Positions 23,486 through 35,131 of a DNA stretch of 64,000 nucleotides are shown one piece after another (the stretch's first letter is position 1; each line of letters opens with the position of its first letter). The notes under the pieces are model-generated. The model was not told the DNA's origin, did no database searches, and saw only the letters and a program-made list of their open reading frames with translations. The stretch is from Agarophyton chilense (Eukaryota > Rhodophyta > Florideophyceae > Gracilariales > Gracilariaceae). The translations under genes and the position numbers were made by a program. Location of the stretch: contig JARGXX010000071.1 in the NCBI GenBank assembly GCA_030374765.1, positions 1,426,001-1,490,000 of the forward strand, read 5' to 3'.

Positions 23486-24373
23486 TGTAGGACAACGCCT
23501 GGAGCGGAGACAACACGAAGATGTTCGGGATTTTCCTCTCTTGAGAGACACGCCTCAGGCGGAGGAGATGCGTCCCAGCAGAGCACAGAGACAGAGCCAC
23601 CCTGGAAAGGCACGACGAAGTCGGGTGTAAGACCGAGGCCAATCCGGCGGGATATACCTAGAGTGTTTAGGTGAGAACGGCACAGCCCGGGGTGTGACCA
23701 GTCCTAGGCGGAGCGGTACCACGGCGATTGTCGGAAAAGGAGCGAGGAAACACTCGTTTGAGATGGACGAGCGGGGGGAGTGGGGCGGCCACTCACGAGA
23801 GCCAAAAAAGAGAAAAAGAGAAAACGGGGGCGAAACCCTATACAGAAGCGAGACTACGACAAGTGTCGGCGATTAAATATGAACCCACAGTGGTGGTAGC
23901 ACTCTAGTCGACAGAGGGGTGGATGAACTAACGTGCAACGGGCGCTCACGCAGTATGCGGTGAAGACGCGCCGAAGGCGAAAATTTCAGAGCCATGACTG
24001 CCTCCTTGGGATATCCCAAGAGGGTGTTTACTGGGGAGCAGTGCTCAACCTCCTAAGTACTGTGGCGCGCGGCCCCTGATAGTGGGCGCGCGCCCAAAAA
24101 ATAGACACTAAATAGCGATAGCGTAGCTAAATAAATTCGAAAAATAACTAAATAATACTAACCATTAGGTACAATCCGAGCCACGTGTGGCACGCCTCGC
24201 ACTCAAGCGTCGGCATCCGTGCAGTCCACGTGTTCCACCAGTGTGCACCTCCGGTCCTAACCGGCCGTCGGAACGCAATAGTGGTATAGCTTGTCATATA
24301 CCAAGCTAGTTCTCAAGCAAGCGAAATCTTTAAGTCCTGGGAAGAACCCCCCTTTCAAGGGCATTGCACTTCA
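23486..24373 (-). repeat. Chromovirus B 5' LTR
   Basis: Starts TGTAGGAC (plus sense) next to a primer-site variant, minus-strand TGGTCTCCAGGTTTAG (about 23468-23484), and ends GCACTTCA at 24373 by comparison with the C LTR, giving about 888 bp. Shares blocks with the C LTR, for example the segment around ACGAAGA.G.TCGGGAT.TTCCTC. The matching 3' LTR is not in the window, so the outer edge rests on homology only. Confidence 0.75.
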
Positions 24374-25662
24374 ACCCTGGAGAATTTAACTCGAGTAAAG
24401 TGGTTCAATTCCCCATTTTGGCAACCCATCCATTCTTTAGCACGGTATGAGTCTATTTTTTCATAAACATTGCGTCTCTCTCTCTTCTCTTCGTTGTTTA
24501 ATCCGCTCTCCACAGCAGCTATGCCGATTCATATTTCGATCTGGCACTTACATAGGCCTTTTTAGAGCTTTTTGTTGCTAACGTAATCGCGTCATACGGT
24601 GTAGGGTTCACACTCTATGATAATTAGGCCTTCATTCTAGACTAAATGAGAAGCACTGCTTCTTTGCTACAGTTTTCAAGTACTGAATTCTGTCTATCAT
24701 GCATATAGTGCCAACGTTTGTCATATTATTTAGCAAATACCCAGCTGTGACAGGCTTTTATTTTGAACTGGAAGCGGTCATCGTCACCAAAGAAGTAACA
24801 TTCAACACCGACTGTTCCCATGCTCCCAAATCTTTTAGCAACCTTTGCACCCAGCATATTGTTCGCGTCGTCACTCAACGTGAAAAATCTTTGCCACCGT
24901 TCTCCATCTCGTAAGTCTTCTTTGAAGCAATGTAACATCTGGTGCAAAAATGAGCAGAGCGTGTACCAATTGGAGTTTAGCTAAGGCGGCCTTATGAACC
25001 AATACGCGTTACAAAGTGCTTATTAATAATCTGATGTTTGGTTCCTTGTATACGATACCAAGTTTTTCGAAGTTTCTGATCTTCGAGTGCACTATAAAGG
25101 TGATCTCATTATGCCTGTACCTGCCACATATGTATTGATGACTTCATCATTCGCTCTTTCTACCTATTACACTCTATTCTGTCGTCCTCCTTTTGACTTT
25201 TTTTATTTGCCCTATTGTGGGCTGGTACTCTCGAGAGTATATCTATTACTTGTGTCCCCTTGGGTTGTAACCAGCCGCATTGTGTCCCCTTCCTATTTTT
25301 ACGGATATGTTCACAAGTATCATAGCGGCCACACTGTGACAACCGTTCCGTGGTTCAGTGCACCTTCTGCGCAGGTGCGAAAAAGTCAAGCAACTGGAGA
25401 CCTGAGTGGATTTACAGCAACAGTCTCATGCACATTGGCTTGCGCATCTTCTCTCTACAAATCGTTACTGAGCATGTGCATTCACAATACGCTACTGATT
25501 TTTAGTTCTTCTTTATTGGGGAACATCTAGATTCTGACAAGCGGAAGCCGCATCTTTTGAACTGCTACACCTTACCATCTTGCTTTCACATATCTGAACG
25601 ATCATAAACTGCGAGAAAGGAACTTCATAAATACTGAATCAAGCTTCTCACATTTTTCTTTC
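24374..25662. other. Intergenic, little coding signal
   Basis: No convincing gene. A 70-codon minus-strand frame (24726-24947) preceded by an acceptor-like TTTTTGCACCAG reads plausibly as an exon, but I recognise nothing in it. The stretch just before 25663 would hold the promoter of the hydrolase gene. Confidence 0.4.
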
Positions 25663-28290
25663 ATGTACGGTTCCTCAGATGTGCAAATGGGAATAGTGAA
25701 AGTGGAGGTCTCCAGAGCGCGTAACCTTCGAAGCTCTCTTTTTCACACACCATCAGCGGTCGTGGAGTTGCATACAATTCCAGGATTTCCAGCGGTTGCA
25801 GCTTCCGAACCTATACCAGGTGACGCAAACCCAGTTTGGGACTTCACTTATGAGTACGAGGTCAATCATTACCCGCCGCACAGGCTTTCTTTTATAGTAG
25901 TTGATGCTACGCGTCCGAAAGCGACCCCCCTTGGACGTGTATTACTGGATGTAATTCATCCGGTGACATCTGGATGGTTTTCTCTTTCCGAGGATGAAAA
26001 CAATTCTTCTGAACTGTTTGTCACTGTTACATGCAAGAACGTGTGCGATGGCCGTGCTTCCTTATCTCGTGTAATGAAGCATGAAGCCTCAATTTTTGAA
26101 ATAGGGAATAGCACACAGCTAGAACTGAGGCAAGTAGCTGCTTCTCCAGGCTTCTTGTTTCGATCGGGTGAGCTCTCGGTAAAGATTGAGGCTGTTGGTG
26201 TGCCGCAGTCTGTGAGAAAGCCATTTCTCAAGCTCGCTATAAGAGACCAATTCCTAAAAGTTGATGAAACCCCCGAGTCGAGTGCGGCATGGGAAAAGAT
26301 TTTGGAAGAACTCGCTCAAGCTGATGAACAGATTGAAAATGTGGATTCTGCTAGGAAGGAGAAGACGGGCGACGAAAGTGAAGCAACGAGTACCACGCAT
26401 GAGGATAAGCAAAACAAATCTGAGGACAACAATCGGGTATGGGATGGGGGCGACGCAGACTGTCGTGCGTTCGATGTGAAGGGAGAAAGTTCAAAAGAAA
26501 GAAAACATATCGAGCTCACTACGGAGGCAAAAGCTCATGAAGAGTCTGCGTCTTTTGACCATGAGTTAGATGCGAGTGATCACCTTCAGACCCGGTGGAG
26601 CAAGATTTTGAGCTTTGGAATAGAATCACGAAAGCTTTTGCAATCTGGAAGAGGAGCAAGACTTAAGAGACCAAAGCCCTTCACCCGAACTAAACCTTTC
26701 ACGGAAGCACGAAAAGAGGGTTTTGTGGCTCATTCTCATTCTCCACTTGAAAGTGAGTTGGAGACAGGGGTTGTAGTTCGGCAGAATTCAGAACCCGGCC
26801 CTCATTATCGTGAAAACACTGAGTGCAGTACCCTTTCGTCTAAGAGCAAGGATGATCTTTCCCGAGATGTAGCCGCCGAAAATGAGTCGTACAAGACGAA
26901 ATGGCGTTTATCTGGTTTGAACTCTTCTGTTCGCAATGATTCTACCAAATTCTCAGAACACCAACGATCTGCACAATCTTTCGCGTCGATGACTTTCTCT
27001 GGTGTTTCGAAGAGACGACGAGGCGTCCGTTTTGGAGCCGTGAAGTTTGCTCTCTTTGAAGGAGAAGATCCTGTAAAGTTGAAGGTACAGTTGGTTGACA
27101 GAAGTTCTAAACTCCCAGGTCTAATGAGTGTATTCACTGACCAGGCAATTGATCTGAAAGAAATCAAGGATCTATTGTGTTCTTGCAGCGACGATTGCAA
27201 AAGGCATGTACTGCAATATCAAATGAGTGACCGTGGTCCGGTGAATAGAAAGATAATCTTGCGGGTGCTCATACACTTACGAACATGGAAACCGAAAGCT
27301 GCGAGTAATAACATAACGCACCACTTCCTGAATACACTGCGCCGCGTTGATGAAATGTCTCTACACTTTAAAGAAACTTTTCCAGAGGCTGAAAAACTGA
27401 CATATCTCCTTGTTGGTGGGTTGTTTACTGATCACTACCCAACATACTTTGAGAAGAACATCCAATATCTGCAAGAAACCCTATGTCTGCCTCGAGTACA
27501 GTCTATACCAATACACACAGAAGGAAGCGTTAAAAGGAACGCAAAGATAATCAAAGATTCTGTTTTGAAGACCTGCCGAGGGGCTAAGTCAGTTGTGTTG
27601 ATAGGGCATTCGAAAGGTGGTATTGATGCCACTGCTGTTTTACAGGTGCACCCTGAAGTAATACCTTTCATTTTCGGTATTATTACCTTTCAAGCTCCCT
27701 TCGGTGGTACGTTCCTCGTCGACTTTGTCGCACAAAGCAAAATCGTCATGAGTACAATCAAGGGAATCATAGAAGGCTTATGGAAAGGAGATAAGCAAGC
27801 TATGCAAGACATGTGCTATTCGTCCCGTCTCAAAGCTCTTGGATTTTTTTCGAATCCTATTGAGAACACGAGCCATGCTGCGCAAGATGCAGGGGTTGGA
27901 GAAACACTCGTAAGTCGCGTGGTCGATGAAATATCGCAACCGGTTTCCACCCCTGACATTGATGTCTTTAGGCGTATACCCATTGTAAGTTTCGGAAGCT
28001 TTGCTTCTTTTGACCTGTTAAGTATTCGGAGTGCTGCAACAGCTGCGGGAATTGCATCCATGTCACCAGCAGCTAAAGCTATACTAGACCATACTGGTTT
28101 TCTTTGCGATGGGCTAGTGATTTTGAATGATGCCAGAATACCTTTCTCGGATTTTGTCTCACTTAATGACATGATGCACACCGAGCCTGCTCTTTATGTC
28201 CCTGGAACGAATTATCCTCCGGGCAAACTCACCGCTTCGGCCCTAGTTATGTTGTTTCATAAGACTCGACGCGCGCAGGGAGGGAAGTAG
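25663..28290 (+). CDS. C2 domain-alpha/beta hydrolase (lipase-like) protein
   Basis: 875 codons, single open frame. Residues about 8-125 look like a C2 domain (VEVSRARNLRSS..., NPVWDFTYEYEV), suggesting calcium or membrane binding. The middle (190-440) is charged and low in complexity. The C-terminal third is an alpha/beta hydrolase of the DUF676/PGAP1-like type: strand YLLVGGLF, nucleophile elbow GHSKGG with Ser650, later FQAPFGG, CDGLVILNDA with candidate Asp, and MMHTEP with candidate His839. Substrate is unknown. Start chosen at the first ATG; a second ATG lies 8 codons further at 25687. No signal peptide is obvious. Intact and typical of host genes in this window. Confidence 0.78.
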   Translation: MYGSSDVQMGIVKVEVSRARNLRSSLFHTPSAVVELHTIPGFPAVAASEPIPGDANPVWDFTYEYEVNHYPPHRLSFIVVDATRPKATPLGRVLLDVIHPVTSGWFSLSEDENNSSELFVTVTCKNVCDGRASLSRVMKHEASIFEIGNSTQLELRQVAASPGFLFRSGELSVKIEAVGVPQSVRKPFLKLAIRDQFLKVDETPESSAAWEKILEELAQADEQIENVDSARKEKTGDESEATSTTHEDKQNKSEDNNRVWDGGDADCRAFDVKGESSKERKHIELTTEAKAHEESASFDHELDASDHLQTRWSKILSFGIESRKLLQSGRGARLKRPKPFTRTKPFTEARKEGFVAHSHSPLESELETGVVVRQNSEPGPHYRENTECSTLSSKSKDDLSRDVAAENESYKTKWRLSGLNSSVRNDSTKFSEHQRSAQSFASMTFSGVSKRRRGVRFGAVKFALFEGEDPVKLKVQLVDRSSKLPGLMSVFTDQAIDLKEIKDLLCSCSDDCKRHVLQYQMSDRGPVNRKIILRVLIHLRTWKPKAASNNITHHFLNTLRRVDEMSLHFKETFPEAEKLTYLLVGGLFTDHYPTYFEKNIQYLQETLCLPRVQSIPIHTEGSVKRNAKIIKDSVLKTCRGAKSVVLIGHSKGGIDATAVLQVHPEVIPFIFGIITFQAPFGGTFLVDFVAQSKIVMSTIKGIIEGLWKGDKQAMQDMCYSSRLKALGFFSNPIENTSHAAQDAGVGETLVSRVVDEISQPVSTPDIDVFRRIPIVSFGSFASFDLLSIRSAATAAGIASMSPAAKAILDHTGFLCDGLVILNDARIPFSDFVSLNDMMHTEPALYVPGTNYPPGKLTASALVMLFHKTRRAQGGK

Positions 28291-28851
28291 TTACAATGAC
28301 TCTTCGAAAATAAGATTCAAGGTACAAACGGTATGACGCACTTCACAAGAGATTTTACAGCAGACAAAATCTAAGCTGTACGGATAGAGACGACGATCTT
28401 AATATTTCAAGAAACGAAGAAGAATTTTCGAGAGGGAGGGAAGGATTAGGGTCTGGCTTGCTACATTTGGATGCTGAGAAACCAAGGGGATCAGAAGAAT
28501 GTGATCTGTAATCTACTAAATCCCTGGCATTGGTTTTAAGCTACGAAGGGTACAGAGATAGCACGCAACTGCACTGGTCTTCAGATTGTTCAAGCGCCTG
28601 AGCTCAGCTGTTCATTTGGCTTTTGATTTTCTATTTGAGTTCTCATCACAAGTAGCCTTGATCATTGCTGCGTTGGATTCTTTGTTGTATTCTTCGCCGT
28701 CCCGCCCACAATAGTTACCGCTTTTCATTGTGTTGGCCTGAGAGCAGCTTTCGCAAGCTTGGCAAGCTATCTGCGCGAGAAAAGCTCTCACTTACTGCGC
28801 GGCAAACACTCGCATACCCTACTAATGGAAAAGACTGTTCTGTACGAATAA

Positions 28852-28879
28852 GTACGAATATGCTACAGCATATTCGTAC
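28852..28879. repeat. Perfect 13-bp palindrome
   Basis: Arms GTACGAATATGCT (28852-28864) and its exact reverse complement (28867-28879) with a 2-nt AC spacer. Lies between two convergent genes. May form a hairpin in both 3' regions; function unknown. Confidence 0.9.
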
Positions 28880-28938
28880 AAAACACTCTCTTTCCCACCA
28901 TTGCCTGTGATAAAATGTTGCAGGTGGCGGGGTCGGGA

Positions 28939-28962
28939 GGGGGGGGGGGGGGGGGGGGGGGG
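28939..28962 (+). repeat. 24-nt poly-G tract
   Basis: An uninterrupted run of 24 G preceded by GGGGTCGGGA. Prone to length error in sequencing and able to form G-quadruplex structure. Confidence 0.9.
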
Positions 28963-29362
28963 AAGCTGGCACTCGGAATACCAGTTTTCCCCCTAATCAC
29001 CCCGCCACCTTCTGAAGTCATGATCTAACTTTATATTCGATCAAAATTATATGTTCCTGTTGACCCGCAGTTGGTCAAGTTAAAGGTTCCCTTTTTCAAT
29101 TGCATTCGAGCCCTATTCCTTTCTCGACAAAAGCTGCGTGCGTGTGAGATCAATGGACGTAGATACGTGTTGAAGACATAGAAAAGACATCGATAGAAGT
29201 GGCATATTTGGAACCGATCTGAGAGGGTACTGGCCTTCAATATGAGAGGTTCTCATGATGATAGTTCCTGTCGACAAGAAGGCTCAACGCTGTAAAGGAA
29301 CTGTACTAGCGTGATCGTAAATAGAAAGAGAGAGAAACGTTCTTGGGCAATGCGCCTCTGTT

Positions 29363-31106
29363 TTACGGTGCCTGGTCCATGGCATCGGCAGCTTGCATAT
29401 CGCGTGGCTTCGGTCCACCAGCCATCTTCGCCATGATTATCTGATCCACCCTCAGGATATTACAAACAGCGTCTGTTGCTAGCTTCATAGCCCAATGTTT
29501 GGTGATCAACAAATCGAATATTTGACTTTGCATGGAGTCAGCAACGACTCCTTCCTCAATGTCCAATCCAACTGTGGATTTTCCAGCCGCATGCGCTGCT
29601 ACCAGGCTACTTATTATATTTGTCGCATCAAAGCCTGAAGTCTCTGCGAGGACCCTTGGGATTACTTCCAGAGCTTCGGCATACTTCATTATTGCATATT
29701 GGTCTAATCCAGGTCGGGCTTCAGCAAATTCAATTAGCTTTCTAGAAAGCTCGATCTCGCAAGCACCAGCCCCGGCAACAAACCGCGGATCTCTTGTAAT
29801 TCCTTTAAAGACGTTAACTGCATCGTCTATAGACCGATCGATATCGTCGAGAAGATTTTGAGTGGACGCTCGCACGAGAATTGTTGCTATTCTTGATCCT
29901 TCTTTTTCTTGTTTGAAGACAACGCACTTGGTTGAACCAATTTCCTGAACTTCGACATGGTCTGCACGTCCCTGTTCGTCAGTTGTTGGTATATTCATCT
30001 TTGCCATAGCAATAGCTCCCGTAGTTCTCGCTATGCGACGAAGGTCAAATTTCGATTGACACCGAATAGCCATAATTTTGTACTTCTCCAAAAAGTGCAT
30101 GGCAACTTCGCCGAATTTGGGCGCAGCAATTACCGTTACTCCAGCTTCTGAGATCGATTTGATCTTCGACTCCAACATAACCTCTTCCGACTTGTTATAG
30201 TTCGTGAATTCTTTTGCGGACTTGAGTAGAACTGTGCCCTTTGTTTCAGCTTGGGCTGCTTCAAAATCACAAGTGTAAATAGCAACTCTTGCATTCTGAA
30301 CCTTTGTAATGGTCCCTTCAGCACCTCTCAAAAGTACGGCGCCGTTCACGACAGTCGAATCAGACACAGCACCTCCCAAAACCTTTGCAACCCTGATGTT
30401 CTCTACACTAAACATGTTAATATTTGCTGGTAGAACAGATATACATGCTTTCGTGACCAAGTGGGCTAAAGCGGGCTCGAGTCCATAGTGCTTCGATGCA
30501 AGAGATGGTGCTATGGCAGTTGAGACAGCGTCAACGTCTTTGATGTTAGGAACCTTATGCACAGTTAAATTCTCTAGAATTGCCAGAGCCTCTTCAGCCG
30601 CTCGTTCGTAACCTGAAGGTAGGGAGAGAAGAACAAACGTTTGTGTTATAAATCAATTGTTCGTAATGTTGATCTTGCAAAAAAAACAACCTTTCAACCA
30701 ACTTACCTTGAACTATATCAGTAGTCGGGAGACCCATACGAAGAAGTTTTTCAGCCTGATCTAAGAGCTCTCCGGCGAAGGCCACCACAAATCCTGTCCC
30801 ATCTCCAATTTCGCGCTCTTGGGCTTGACTCGCCATGACAATTAGTTTGGCAGCCGGATGAATAACTTCAAGCTCTCGAACAATGGTCGCTGCATCTGAA
30901 GTTACAAAAAGTTTTCCCAGATGATTTACGATCATTTTGTTCATTCCACTTGGACCAAGAGACGTGCGAACTATGGCACTGAGCTGTCTACAAGCGTCAA
31001 TGTTCCTTGCGACAGCTTCATCAAGACCAGAAATATGCTTGGTCCCTTCTTTCAATAGAGATGACAACCCCTGATTTGGAAGAAAACTTCCTGAGTTTGG
31101 TCCCAT
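29363..31106 (-). CDS. CCT8: T-complex protein 1 subunit theta (CCT8)
   Basis: Cytosolic group II chaperonin subunit, part of the hetero-oligomeric TRiC/CCT ring that folds actin, tubulin and other proteins with ATP. Two exons: 31106-30707 and 30612-29363, spliced length 549 codons, matching the usual length of about 548. Seen: LGPSGMNK (50-57) and GDGT (101-104) of the nucleotide site, VAGAGACEIELSR, and the near C-terminal LRVDQIIMAK..GGPKP characteristic of theta. Start ATG 31106 gives the expected N-terminus. Stop TAA 29363-29365. Full conserved sequence, no breaks. Confidence 0.96.
30613..30706 (-). other. CCT8: CCT8 intron (94 bp)
   Basis: Starts CAAG|GTAAGT and ends CTACCTTCAG|GTTACG on the minus strand. 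Removal restores DIVQG-YERAAEE in frame (phase 1), as in other CCT-theta proteins. A pyrimidine-rich stretch precedes the AG. Confidence 0.93.
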
Positions 31107-31609
31107 CTTGAAGTCTTAAGTGTTGAAAGTAGGACTCAGATCAAAGATTTGCGAAATCTCTTCGCAGACTACCTGAATCTTCAGCAATCTAATCGGGTTC
31201 CTTGATCGGCCGGATGAAGACTTCTGGATACCACAACAAATGAGTGGTTTCACACGAATGAGGGATCAAGGCCTCTGAAAATCGAACAATTTCGGAAAAC
31301 GTTGGCAGACGTGTAATCGTACCTTGCCCGTATTAATTAAGTTTGTTTTTTTATCTTTATTGATGGAACGTTTGAGTACAAAGGTCATTAGAAGTTTTTG
31401 TCCTATTCTAATTTCGTTGTCTGAGTAACAGTTTCTCATTTACTCGTGTAAAAAACGACTCGTTTGATTTCTTTTTGTGCCCGTTTATTTGTGATACACA
31501 CAATGGCGTGTGGCCATATAAAGTACTTTATGACTAGCTCAAGTTGCAAAAGGACCGAGAAAATGGAAAAACACGGGGGTGTTCGATTCCAATTTCGGTC
31601 ACTGTAGTA
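31107..31609. other. Intergenic
   Basis: No gene seen. The part next to 31106 must hold the CCT8 promoter; AT-rich near 31330-31500. Confidence 0.6.
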
Positions 31610-33019
31610 CTATTCGATTAAAAGGGTTTGCCTTTGAATATCGTTGAAATACACGAGAAGCTCGCCGTCGACTTTCACGGCATTCACGACGGGCCACTTT
31701 CCAGCAGTGTTGCACGTCCCGTCTTGCTCAGTGGCTGCAAGCTTCTTGATCAATCCGGTGAGGTCAAATGGCACTGACAATGCCGCAGTGCCGGCTTTCG
31801 GCCGAGTGGCCATGGTAAACACTAAAGAACACAATATTACAGCGGTGAGAAAGATCACTGACCATGTGCTTTGTGTTGCCAAGATTACGTCAGTGTAATA
31901 CTCTCCCATCTGCTCGGCATCGCCGCCATATCCGTCAACCATTGCCCGAAGTATTCGAGCCATTTTAGCCGCGTCTGTGTAGTATTCTTGAATGATTCGT
32001 CTTCCGGCTATGGACACCCCTAACACCAAATATCTCTTTGCAATCGACACAGAAGTTAACATAATTTCATATTCGGCCCCAGCGGTTGTGTCATCCAGTT
32101 CGATCCCTAATACATCGACGTAATCGGATCGATCAATGGTCAGCTCCAGGCCCGATGCAGCAGTTACGCGATGAACTTTGACAAGATACAACATTCGTCG
32201 CGTCGCTTCATTAAAGATAACAGCGCAGTGGCCATTCACGGTACCAACCTCAACATCGCTTTCTTCTCTCAAATCATGGCAGTACATGGAGACCTCGTCA
32301 TTTCTCCAGAATAAATACGTTTCCGAGTGTCCTTCTATCGCCACAGGCACTGCCTGGAACTTATAGTTCGTCCATTCATCTATTCCTATCAATCTCTGAT
32401 CACCATTCTTCTCTAAAAGCTCATCCTCCCTTCCCCGGATTGTTGCCCATGCACTAGGCTTGCTTTCCCTAGCTCTACAAAAACCTTCAACGGTTTGGTA
32501 ATAAAGTGCGTCCGCGCTCCCGGTGCATCTTTCGATCTCTACAACACGATCCAGTAGCACACCAACATCACCTGAGATTGCAGCCAAAGCACGTTTGAGA
32601 TCAGAATGACGCTTGACTGGTTTCTTGACCATCACTCTTTCATTTCTTGCACCTGCAGTCATCTCTGTGGAAACGAGTGCCGCAAGAAGCAGTGCGTTAA
32701 TCACTACGAGTTTCAACACAACAGAAATCCACTTCTTTATTTCCATCCGTTTCTTAGAGTTTCGCTTGTTTTCCTCATCTGAAAACGAAGGCTCCGTATT
32801 TTGGTTTTCCTCGGAGAAAGCAACAGTAACGGGCGTTAGCCATCCGAAGTCCACTGCTCTCACTTGGATAGATTTTCCCGATGAAACCATGCGCTTGGCG
32901 AGGTTCTCGAAGCTCTTTGTAAATAACGGCGCTGCAACCAGAGTTATTGCCGTTTCTAAGACGATGAATCTTAGGACGCTTGCTGCTGCAACTCCAATCG
33001 ATAGGTTGATGGTCTCCAT
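31610..33019 (-). CDS. Hypothetical membrane protein, three TM segments
   Basis: 469 codons from ATG 33019 (METINLSIG). Hydrophobic stretches at about residues 5-30, 100-120 and 393-415 are likely membrane spans. Between the second and third lies a large domain of about 270 residues with five or so Cys, predicted to sit on one side of the membrane; a short polar tail follows. I recognise no family. The frame is open throughout with codon use like the neighbours, which supports a real gene. Topology is inference. Confidence 0.65.
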   Translation of the reverse strand: METINLSIGVAAASVLRFIVLETAITLVAAPLFTKSFENLAKRMVSSGKSIQVRAVDFGWLTPVTVAFSEENQNTEPSFSDEENKRNSKKRMEIKKWISVVLKLVVINALLLAALVSTEMTAGARNERVMVKKPVKRHSDLKRALAAISGDVGVLLDRVVEIERCTGSADALYYQTVEGFCRARESKPSAWATIRGREDELLEKNGDQRLIGIDEWTNYKFQAVPVAIEGHSETYLFWRNDEVSMYCHDLREESDVEVGTVNGHCAVIFNEATRRMLYLVKVHRVTAASGLELTIDRSDYVDVLGIELDDTTAGAEYEIMLTSVSIAKRYLVLGVSIAGRRIIQEYYTDAAKMARILRAMVDGYGGDAEQMGEYYTDVILATQSTWSVIFLTAVILCSLVFTMATRPKAGTAALSVPFDLTGLIKKLAATEQDGTCNTAGKWPVVNAVKVDGELLVYFNDIQRQTLLIE

Positions 33020-34980
33020 GTCCACTTATATCTGGATATCAAACAGAATTTGCTGCACTTTCTGTTGTTCACTTTAGTGGAGATGTATTATCCGACGAAG
33101 ATTGGAGTGGACATTCCGCTTGGTCTGTGAACGTTAAAACGGTGGCAATTCTGTTTGGGGCGTGACGAAAGCAGCGAACTCTTCCATATGTGGTTGTGCT
33201 TAAGTCTGGTGCCCAGACCCCAATTCCCTACAATACTGAAAAGTGTCGAAGAGGTATAAACGGGAGTATAATCACGCGGATTCATGTACGAGTAAGCATT
33301 CTTAGCCCTGTCTCAATCTTGCCACTCATTAACCCTTACTAATCTTAGACGGAGTTCTTACTCAAGGTACTGTAATAAAAAACCAAAAAATCTACGAGCA
33401 AGTCTTTAATTGGCCCTTCTATAGCCTTTTCATGGCTTCATTTTGTTCATATCTTCTCGATTCTGCCTGCGTCGAAATTGCATGGATAAGGTATAGCCAC
33501 GTTACAATTGCTGGCTTTCTTCCCTGCACCCATGACAGTTCCTTCTGGAACTTTCTCTACAAGAGAGCATTGGGGTTGAAAGGTCAGTCAATTGCCTCCG
33601 GAGGTAATCTGGAGACACGTCTGCTCTTGTCTGTCACGTTGTTTTCTTGCTTTTCGCGCTTGGTAGCACCACTGAAATCGTGTCAAACGGTTGGTTTGCT
33701 CGCGCAAGCTCCCTGCGAGCTGTGGACGCCGCTGCATGAAGAGCTTGCTTGTTGTCCGGCAGTAACTGACACCTCTAGAGGATCTGCGCGACCAGAAATT
33801 ATGCTCATACGAGTACCGCACAGGACACGTGTGAGCCCAGAAATTACTAAAACTCAGTCCGCATTTATAATTTGAAAAGCAGGGCTTGGAGCAAAAAAGA
33901 AATAAACCTTGCCGAAGAAGCTCAGATATTTGGTCAAACAGAGCTTCAGTGTCCTTGGTTTGTCTGCATTTGTCACGGCAGATTTGTAGTTCGAGTGACG
34001 AACTCGTCACTCGAACTACAAATCCGCCGTGATTCAATCTGAATCAACCAAGATTGAATTGTGTGGTTACGTGTAGAATATTGAACAGTTCTGACTTTTT
34101 GTTTCTATTTGAAGATTTGTGTATGATACGGACCCTGAAGTGAAGACCCGTGAATATCAACTGAAAACATTTGTAGGCCGTACAATAAATTGATTGTCAC
34201 CAATGGTAAATTATTTGTCGATAAGAACCCCACATTACCATGACAATGTGACCAACATCACCATGAAAGCATTTGTGACATTTTGCCCAAAAGCACTGTA
34301 CAGAAGTACACGAGGGTAGAGTTTCGTTCTCCAGATATGGAGCCCATTCATGTTGACCACAGTTAGACCTAGCTCGGCTTCAGGATTGGAGTCTTGGGTG
34401 CAATATCTCGCATTATCTCACCGCTCAGCAAATTTTTTCAAACTTGCCCCCCATATCATACTGGGGCAGTACAAATATGAGATATCTTTGAACGGGGCAG
34501 AAATTTCGTGAGATAAGTGTCAGCCGTGGATCGTGTCCAGTGTGGCGCAAACCCAGTCCCTCGCGGCTGAAATACCAGAACCTGCCATAGAGCGCCAGAG
34601 TAGGGGGAAAAGAAGAAGGACAACAAAAAAAGTAAACGAAAGAATACGCTTGCTCAAAGACAAACATTTCATATTACCGCATCCTAGGTTCAAAGAAGTA
34701 ACAATGTCATAGTGGTCAGCTTTTTTCAGCATTGTTCTTACCGATATTTTGTCAGGCAACGTCAGACTCTTTTAGAGTACATAAATGACTTCATGCAATA
34801 ATTGTGACAAAAATACAGTCTTACCATTTTTGTGTCATTTACAAAAGACTGAATTTGATTACCCCTATACAAATTTCGGAAAGAAATATATCTTGACCGA
34901 AAAAAATCAAGGAGTACACCATCGTAAATTCAAAGTTTCAGGCGGAGATCAAGAAGACGCCTCCGGGGGAGAATGTACGA
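33020..34980. other. Intergenic; palindrome at 33973-34032
   Basis: Overlapping open frames on both strands at 33430-34040 have no recognisable content and I do not call them. Apart from the palindrome I see only AT-rich unique sequence. Confidence 0.5.
33973..34032. repeat. 29-bp-arm palindrome
   Basis: Arms 33973-34001 and 34004-34032 are reverse complements with one mismatch, spaced by AC. Weaker symmetry (CTTGGTT...AACCAAG) extends outwards about 20 bp on each side. Could be a hairpin-type small transposon remnant; no flanking direct repeat is obvious. Confidence 0.85.
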
Positions 34981-35131
34981 TAACATTTGGATGCTAAGCT
35001 TGACAGGATGAAATTGATGAACGCTTCAGCACATATTGATTCATTTTACACCCCTGATGGGTTTAACGACAACGCTTCTTTCAGATGCCTTTGCAATGAT
35101 GTCGCAAACATACTTTCTATGACTAGTTTAG

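Larger units (their letters stand above)
28291..29362. other. Intergenic between hydrolase and CCT8
   Basis: No gene seen. Holds a 13-bp palindrome (28852-28879) and a run of 24 G (28939-28962). The two flanking genes are convergent, so this is the shared 3' region. Confidence 0.6.

Noticed and set aside
25087-25530. 147-codon plus-strand frame upstream of the hydrolase gene
   Set aside because: Biased, Cys/Ser/Tyr-rich content without any motif. Probably chance in a promoter-side region.
33432-34037. Overlapping frames of about 148 codons on both strands
   Set aside because: No recognisable motif. One runs through the palindrome, and the composition looks non-coding.
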